Source: Microbacterium sp. ABRD28 | GTDB lineage: Bacteria; Actinomycetota; Actinomycetes; Actinomycetales; Microbacteriaceae | NCBI RefSeq assembly: GCF_003850245.1 | Contig: NZ_CP031015.1 | Span: 62,001-126,000 of the forward strand | Length of the DNA: 64,000 nt | Direction of reading: 5' to 3' | In this document: positions 59,830-64,000 of the stretch, one piece after another | Numbering within the stretch: position 1 is the stretch's first letter | How the letters are laid out: each line of letters starts with the position of its first letter | Made by a program: the position numbers and the translations under genes | Notes under the pieces: model-generated | Databases searched by the model: none | What the model was told of the DNA's origin: nothing | Seen by the model: only the letters and a program-made list of their open reading frames with translations

Positions 59830-61275
59830 GTGGACGCGAACGAGAAGCGGCGGCGGGCGGAGGAGAGGCGCGCCGGGGTGTTCGCGGATGAGCTGGCCAA
59901 GCTGCGGCGGCGTCGGGCGGCGCTGGAGGCGAAAGAGACCCGGTTGCTGGCGGACGCGTATGCGTTGACCTTGGAGCAGCGGTCGCGGGTGGGGTCGGTG
60001 TCGTCGCGGGAACGCGATATGCCGCTGCGGTCGATGGCGCTGGAACTGGGGATGGCGGTCAGGGTGAATGACCGATCGATGCAGTCGCAGATGCACGACG
60101 CTCACGAGCTGATCGAGTTGTTCCCGCAGACGATGGAAGCCCTGGTGGAGGGGCGGGTGACGCGGGCGCATGCGCAGGTGATCCAAGACGCCGGCCGGGT
60201 GATCGAGGATGCCACCGACCGGGCGGCGTTCGAACGCATCGTCCTCGTCGAAGCCGAACGTCAGACCGTGCCGAGGACGAAGAAGTACGCCATCCAGCGT
60301 GCGGCGGTCCTGGACCCGCGGCCGTTGCAGGAGCGACATGACCGGGCTGTGCGGGAACGACGCGTGTGGGTCACCGACCTCGACGACACCCTGTCGACGT
60401 TGACGATCCTCGGCACGAACGTCTACATCCACGGCGCGTACAACCGGCTCACCGGGCAGGGCACCACGATCAAGGACGTCGACCGCGCGAAGCGGCGCGC
60501 GCACGCCGCCGCACGGGCCGAAGCTGAAGCGAACGGCGGGAGCGGCGGCACGGGGCCCCGGTCGGGGCCGGGGTCGGGTGCGGGGTTCACGCTCGGCGAG
60601 ACCGGGACGGACGACAACGGGAACGTCAGCGGAAACACCGCGGAGCCGTGGTTCGACGACCGCTCGCTGGATGAGATCCGCTGCGACCTCGCCCTGGACA
60701 TGCTCCTCGCCGGGTCCCCGGTGATCGATCCCACCGACGGGGCGAAGGGCGGGCTCGGCGCCATCCGGGCTGAAGTGCAGATCACCCTCCCGATCACCAC
60801 CCTCACCGGGGTCACCGCGTCGGGGGCGGAGTTGAACGGGGTCACCCCGATCGACCCCGAAACCGCGAGACGGATGGCGGGAACCGCGAGGGTGTGGGAC
60901 CGGGTGATGACCGACCCGATCACCGGAGTCGTCACCGCCGTGGACCGATACCAACTGCATCCCTCCCAAACCCGGTTCCTCAACGCCAGAGACGTCACCT
61001 GCCGAACACCCGGATGCCGCAGACCCGCGAAACTCTGCGACAAAGACCACTCGAAGGACTTCGCGTTAGGCGGACCAACCTCCAACGACAACCTCTGCAA
61101 CGAATGCGTGAGGCACCACACGCTGAAACACGCCACGAACTGGCACGTCGAACAACTCCCCGGCGGGGTGCTGAAATTCACCAGCCCCGGCGGGAAGAAC
61201 TACGACAGCCACCCACCCTCACGCGTCGCCTTCGTCCCCACCGACGACGGCGGACTCACCGTCGCCCCCTTCTGA
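59830..61275 (+). CDS. DUF222 / HNH endonuclease domain protein, copy 2
   Basis: A 481-residue near-duplicate of the protein at 18724, with the same layout: N-terminal DUF222 region and C-terminal HNH module (CRTPGCRRPA, KLCDKDHSKDF, NLCNECVRHHTLKH). The stretch 60480-60660 is almost base-for-base identical to 19380-19560, while other parts differ at many third positions. This uneven divergence suggests recombination between copies. GTG at 59830 is in the same position as in copy 1. No terminal repeats or transposase are beside it. Confidence 0.92.
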   Translation: MDANEKRRRAEERRAGVFADELAKLRRRRAALEAKETRLLADAYALTLEQRSRVGSVSSRERDMPLRSMALELGMAVRVNDRSMQSQMHDAHELIELFPQTMEALVEGRVTRAHAQVIQDAGRVIEDATDRAAFERIVLVEAERQTVPRTKKYAIQRAAVLDPRPLQERHDRAVRERRVWVTDLDDTLSTLTILGTNVYIHGAYNRLTGQGTTIKDVDRAKRRAHAAARAEAEANGGSGGTGPRSGPGSGAGFTLGETGTDDNGNVSGNTAEPWFDDRSLDEIRCDLALDMLLAGSPVIDPTDGAKGGLGAIRAEVQITLPITTLTGVTASGAELNGVTPIDPETARRMAGTARVWDRVMTDPITGVVTAVDRYQLHPSQTRFLNARDVTCRTPGCRRPAKLCDKDHSKDFALGGPTSNDNLCNECVRHHTLKHATNWHVEQLPGGVLKFTSPGGKNYDSHPPSRVAFVPTDDGGLTVAPF

Positions 61276-61290
61276 CATCAGGCGGTGCGG

Positions 61291-61770
61291 TCAGGCATCG
61301 GCGAGTTGAGACTGGGTGACGCGTCGCTTCTCGCGGATGAAGACCTCTCGACGGCAGCGCGCCACCACGTCTCCGCTCTCGTCGGTGATCGTGGTCTCGA
61401 ACCACTCGCGAACCTTCGCGCCGCCGGCCGCGCGTGCACGAAGGTCGGCGACCTGGTCGGGCGACACGCGGAAGTGTGCCGTCAGCACCCCACGACCGGG
61501 CTTCAGGAACTCGATCTCGCCGCGGGTATCCCACACGACGTAGTCACGCCCCAGCTGATGCATCACCAGCATGAAGAAGTAGGGATCCGTCATCGCCGAC
61601 ATCGATCCCCCGAACGCCGTACCCACGTAGTTCCGCGTGAAGCGATTCACGTGCAGGTGGACGACCGCTTCCGTCCAGTCGTCGGCGAAATGCCGCACTC
61701 GAATGCCGCTGAACAGGTTCGGCGGCCAGAGGCTCATGCCCCAGGCCAACCGGCGAGGAGTAGCACGCAT
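61291..61770 (-). CDS. DUF4442 hotdog-fold protein (thioesterase-like)
   Basis: A 159-residue protein resembling the DUF4442 branch of hotdog-fold thioesterases. Typical patterns are WPPNLFSGIRVRHFADDWTEAVVHL, NYVGTAFGGSMSAMTDPYFFMLV and FLKPGRGVLTAHFRVS. The substrate is probably an acyl-CoA or acyl-ACP; no catalytic residue is certain. ATG at 61770 follows GTGAG; the frame is open further upstream but without protein-like sequence. It lies convergent to DUF222 copy 2 and divergent from the 55-residue membrane protein. Confidence 0.88.
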   Translation of the reverse strand: MRATPRRLAWGMSLWPPNLFSGIRVRHFADDWTEAVVHLHVNRFTRNYVGTAFGGSMSAMTDPYFFMLVMHQLGRDYVVWDTRGEIEFLKPGRGVLTAHFRVSPDQVADLRARAAGGAKVREWFETTITDESGDVVARCRREVFIREKRRVTQSQLADA

Positions 61771-61963
61771 CTCACGATTGTCGAAGCGGCCCCCTCCGAC
61801 GGACAAAACCCTTGTCGACGGGCGCACACCACCCGATCGTCGCCGCACGGGTTCCTCAACATTTCCACAGGACTGGCGCAATGAGCGGCCCACCAGCGCG
61901 GAGCGCGCCTATCGTGGGTCGCAACCCGTCCGGAAGCACCACCGAGACTCGAAGGAGAGTCTT

Positions 61964-62131
61964 ATGGTCACCACCCTCCTCTTCATCGCGATCGTCGCCG
62001 TCGTCGTCTGGATCGCCCTCTCGATCACCGCAGGCCTGCTCGTGGGCCGCAGCATCTCCGTCGCCGACCAGCACGAGCGACCCGTCGTACCCGCCCGGAC
62101 GATGTCAGCACGCAGCGCCCCGACGCACTGA
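61964..62131 (+). CDS. 55-residue single-span membrane protein
   Basis: A short protein with one N-terminal membrane helix (about residues 4-29, IAIVAVVVWIALSITAGLLVG) and a polar tail. GAAGGAGAG lies six bases upstream of ATG 61964, a strong ribosome site. No family is recognised. Small proteins of this type often modulate larger membrane complexes, but no partner is visible. It is divergent from the DUF4442 gene. Confidence 0.75.
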   Translation: MVTTLLFIAIVAVVVWIALSITAGLLVGRSISVADQHERPVVPARTMSARSAPTH

Positions 62132-62260
62132 CCGATACCGAGGCACGGGCCGGCCCCGCGGCATCCGTCTGCGACGAATGCGTGAACAGGCCCGCGCGCC
62201 CGAAGACGCTCTCAGGCTTCCCCTCTACGCTGATCGAGGACTCCCCCGGTCTGGCAACGC

Positions 62261-62285
62261 CCGCACGCACTCCCCCGGCGTGCGG
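62261..62285 (+). terminator. Possible terminator after the small membrane protein
   Basis: CCGCACGC (62261-62268) pairs with GCGTGCGG (62278-62285) across a 9-base loop. There is no U-tract. It precedes the stronger hairpin at 62332. Confidence 0.45.
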
Positions 62286-62331
62286 TGACGTGCGAACTCC
62301 CCCCGTTTCGCCGCCAGGCTTCGAGAGTCCG

Positions 62332-62375
62332 GGCCCCCTCGAGCGCCCCTCGCCAGACGTGCGCTCGAGGGGGCC
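62332..62375. terminator. Terminator of the shared GGCCCCCTyGAGC family, copy 2
   Basis: GGCCCCCTCGAGCG (62332-62345) pairs perfectly with CGCTCGAGGGGGCC (62362-62375). The stem and part of the loop (cccctcg) match the hairpin at 48755-48797. It lies between convergent genes. Confidence 0.8.
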
Positions 62376-62414
62376 GTTTCCGCGTGCGGGTCTGAGATGC
62401 GACGAGGCTGTCGA

Positions 62415-63125
62415 TCACGCCGCGGACGGCGACGCGGCCTCGAGGTGCGGACGCGCGGCATCCATGAAGGCCGTCGGATCGTCGGCCCAGAAGCGGATCT
62501 CGTCGACACGCACGACGCCCTGCGGCATCGCCACCTCGACCGGACGCTCGAGCTCGACTGCGAGGTTGGTCTCATCCTGCATCGGCAGATGCACGATCCA
62601 CGCGTCATCCGTCCGCCCGGGCGTGAACTTCTCGCCCTTGTGCCGGACTTCGCGCCGGCGGGCGACCGAGAGGACATCGTCCCAGGAGAGGGCGATCTCC
62701 AGGTCGGTGCTCTGACGGATGCGAAGGCCGTCGGGACCGACGGCGTGCGGACGCGTGAGGTAGCCCGCGAGCATCCCGAGCATGAAGACGACACCCCAGA
62801 TTCCGAGGATGAGCAGAGGAATGCGCACGAACGGCCACGGATGCACGATGAGATCGACGATCGGGACTTCGAGCGCCGAAAGCACGATGAAGATGGTGAG
62901 GATGCCGGTGACCGGTCGGTGATACGAAACGGCCACCGCGCCCGCCGGTACCCGTGGCCGGAAGAAGACGAGCCGAGCAAGACTGACCCACCCCGCCGCC
63001 TCCATCTGGGCCGCACGCCGCGCGAGACGCTTCGCCCGATCGGCTCGCGTCTCGGCGGGGAAGGCGGGACCCGGAGCTCCCGGCTCTGTTCCGGCGGCCG
63101 ACACCGGGGCCGATGCGGATGTCAC
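62415..63125 (-). CDS. Membrane protein of unknown function with PH-like C-terminus
   Basis: A 236-residue protein. Two membrane helices lie near residues 72-92 and 100-122. The C-terminal part reads RPHAVGPDGLRIRQSTDLEIALSWDDVLSVARRR, a strand pattern like that of small bacterial PH-type domains, which would lie on the cytoplasmic side. Function unknown. GTG at 63125 overlaps the stop of the MarR gene (GTGA), so the three genes from the SnoaL-like gene onward form one operon. Confidence 0.75.
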   Translation of the reverse strand: MTSASAPVSAAGTEPGAPGPAFPAETRADRAKRLARRAAQMEAAGWVSLARLVFFRPRVPAGAVAVSYHRPVTGILTIFIVLSALEVPIVDLIVHPWPFVRIPLLILGIWGVVFMLGMLAGYLTRPHAVGPDGLRIRQSTDLEIALSWDDVLSVARRREVRHKGEKFTPGRTDDAWIVHLPMQDETNLAVELERPVEVAMPQGVVRVDEIRFWADDPTAFMDAARPHLEAASPSAA

Positions 63126-63583
63126 GGGGCGTCCTTCCGCTCGCGGGCGGCGCCGAGCATGATCTCGTAACGGTCCGCCAGCTTGTTCAGGCCTGCGGCG
63201 AGCTCCGACTTCTCCGTCGGCGCGAGTTCGGCGACGAGATCATCGGCCATCTGATCGCGCTGAGCGACCATCTGCCGCATGACATCGCGCCCGAGAACGG
63301 TGAGGGTGACCAGCGTCGCGCGCCGATCGGTCGGGTGAGGGGCGCGCTCGACATGCCCGCTCGCCTCCAGCGCATCGACGAGTCCGGTGACGTTGCGGGG
63401 GCTGACCTCCAACGCCGTCGCCAGCGCCTGCTGCGTCGACGGCCCCGTCGACTGGAGAACCCAGAGAAGCGCGGCGCGAGACATCGTCAACGTCGTACCC
63501 GCGAAGGGCTCGGCCATGTCGCGCTGCACCAGTTCGGCCAAGCGCATCACGCCGTCGAGGATGCGCAGGGCGTCGCTCGTCAT
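63122..63583 (-). CDS. MarR-family transcriptional regulator
   Basis: A 153-residue winged-helix regulator. The DNA-binding core is QQALATALEVSPRNVTGLVDALEASGHV, with the wing RAPHPTDRRATLV and the C-terminal dimerisation helix AELAPTEKSELAAGLNKLAD. The cysteine-based sensing seen in OhrR is absent. ATG at 63583 overlaps the stop of the SnoaL-like gene (ATGA). The regulator probably controls its own operon or a nearby gene, but no operator could be picked out because the operon promoter is beyond the window. Confidence 0.92.
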   Translation of the reverse strand: MTSDALRILDGVMRLAELVQRDMAEPFAGTTLTMSRAALLWVLQSTGPSTQQALATALEVSPRNVTGLVDALEASGHVERAPHPTDRRATLVTLTVLGRDVMRQMVAQRDQMADDLVAELAPTEKSELAAGLNKLADRYEIMLGAARERKDAP

Positions 63584-64000
63584 GCGTCCTCGCTCGACGG
63601 GACAGACTGCGAGGTGAGCTGGCCCAGGAGGGCGGAGACATCGGAGGCGATCCACTCCTCGGCGATGAGTCCGTCGCTCACGCGATAGTGCTCGAGGCTC
63701 TGCCACGAGACCGTGCGGCCCGTGGCCGCAATCCCCAGGAAGTCACCCGTGTGGCGAGCGGTGTACGTGATGTTGAAGGCGACGAGGTCACCGTCGGCCA
63801 GTTCGTGTCGGACGTCGAGCGTCAGGTCGGAGAAGGACGCATTCATGATCGCGACATTCCCGAGCCAGGCTTCACGACCGACGAGAGTTTCCGGCGCACC
63901 GTGGACGGTAATGCGGAAGTCGTCGGCGAGGAGGGGAAGAACCTCATCCGACCGGCCGGCGGCCACGAGGTCGAGCCCTCTGCGCAGGAGGGTGATATTC
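63580..64000 (-). CDS. SnoaL-like protein (NTF2 fold), N-terminus cut by window edge
   Basis: About 140 residues of a small cone-shaped NTF2-like protein. The visible part has LLADDFRITVHGAPETLVGREAWLG-type pattern, the core VAFNITYTARHTGDFLG and the C-terminal VSWQSLEHYRVSDGLIAEEW, typical of the SnoaL/ester-cyclase family. These proteins include polyketide cyclases and many uncharacterised hydrolase-like enzymes. The frame is open to the window edge, so the true start lies outside. It is the first visible gene of an operon with the MarR regulator. Confidence 0.85.
   Translation of the reverse strand, partial: NITLLRRGLDLVAAGRSDEVLPLLADDFRITVHGAPETLVGREAWLGNVAIMNASFSDLTLDVRHELADGDLVAFNITYTARHTGDFLGIAATGRTVSWQSLEHYRVSDGLIAEEWIASDVSALLGQLTSQSVPSSEDA

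Noticed and set aside
1-64000. CRISPR arrays, tRNA/rRNA genes, insertion sequences or prophage
   Set aside because: I saw no regularly spaced repeats, cloverleaf patterns, transposase or phage structural genes anywhere in the window.

Overview
The window is high-GC DNA from an actinobacterium, most likely Microbacterium or a close relative in the Microbacteriaceae. The reasons are heavy G/C third-position codon use, many GTG starts, stop/start overlaps of the ATGA and GTGA type, several apparently leaderless promoters, long-stem terminators without U-tracts, frequent gcggcatcc strings, and two near-identical DUF222/HNH genes. This assignment is inference from style; no rRNA or tRNA is present. 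About 64 protein genes are supported, plus one pseudogene. I see no CRISPR array, prophage or IS element.

Layout. 1-4079: peptide uptake and hydrolysis (substrate-binding lipoprotein and M19 dipeptidase, divergent from a fused two-domain ABC ATPase). 4270-13471: an exopolysaccharide locus (initiating sugar transferase, two glycosyltransferases, pyruvyltransferase, flippase-like protein, a polymerase-like protein on the other strand, UDP-glucose dehydrogenase) whose centre is visibly less GC-rich than its surroundings. 13565-18441: a K+ channel, a 745-residue protein of unknown function, and a run of small genes around a DksA/TraR zinc-finger protein. 18724-20175: DUF222/HNH copy 1. 20362-23664: a TetR regulator, a secreted peptidase and an SDR. 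23969-27703: a 1244-residue cell-surface protein with phosphodiester-glycosidase and metallophosphatase domains and a LAxTG anchor. 27903-28827: ohrR-ohr. 28846-32580: a PTP-like phosphatase, DUF1345 protein, MFS transporter, methionine aminopeptidase and XRE regulator. 32748-38916: an amino-compound catabolic locus (APC permease, RpiR regulator, glutamine-synthetase homologue, amidohydrolase, M20 hydrolase). 38950-45234: a five-gene metal/siderophore or haem transport operon under a Fur-family-type box, in which two exporter-fold ABC half-transporters are linked to a FecBCD-type system. 45348-48512: a broken TetR gene, a SpoIIM-like membrane protein and a NarL-type two-component system. 48838-51765: a CPBP protease operon, RidA and an HxlR regulator. 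51749-56080: GPP34-merR, divergent from a CocE-type hydrolase and class A beta-lactamase, with two MerR-type 19-bp-spacer promoters between them. 56082-59647: an alpha/beta hydrolase with a TetR regulator, an SGNH hydrolase, a membrane protein and a 26-codon ORF. 59830-61275: DUF222/HNH copy 2. 61291-64000: DUF4442, small membrane proteins, a MarR regulator and a SnoaL-like gene cut by the window edge.

The window is rich in readable control sites next to divergent regulator/target pairs (HxlR, MerR, TetR, OhrR, XRE, Fur-type, NarL-type). The least explained parts are the DksA-centred small-protein cluster with a possible attenuator (16856-18441), the composite surface phosphoesterase, and the beta-lactamase/esterase pair opposite merR-GPP34.
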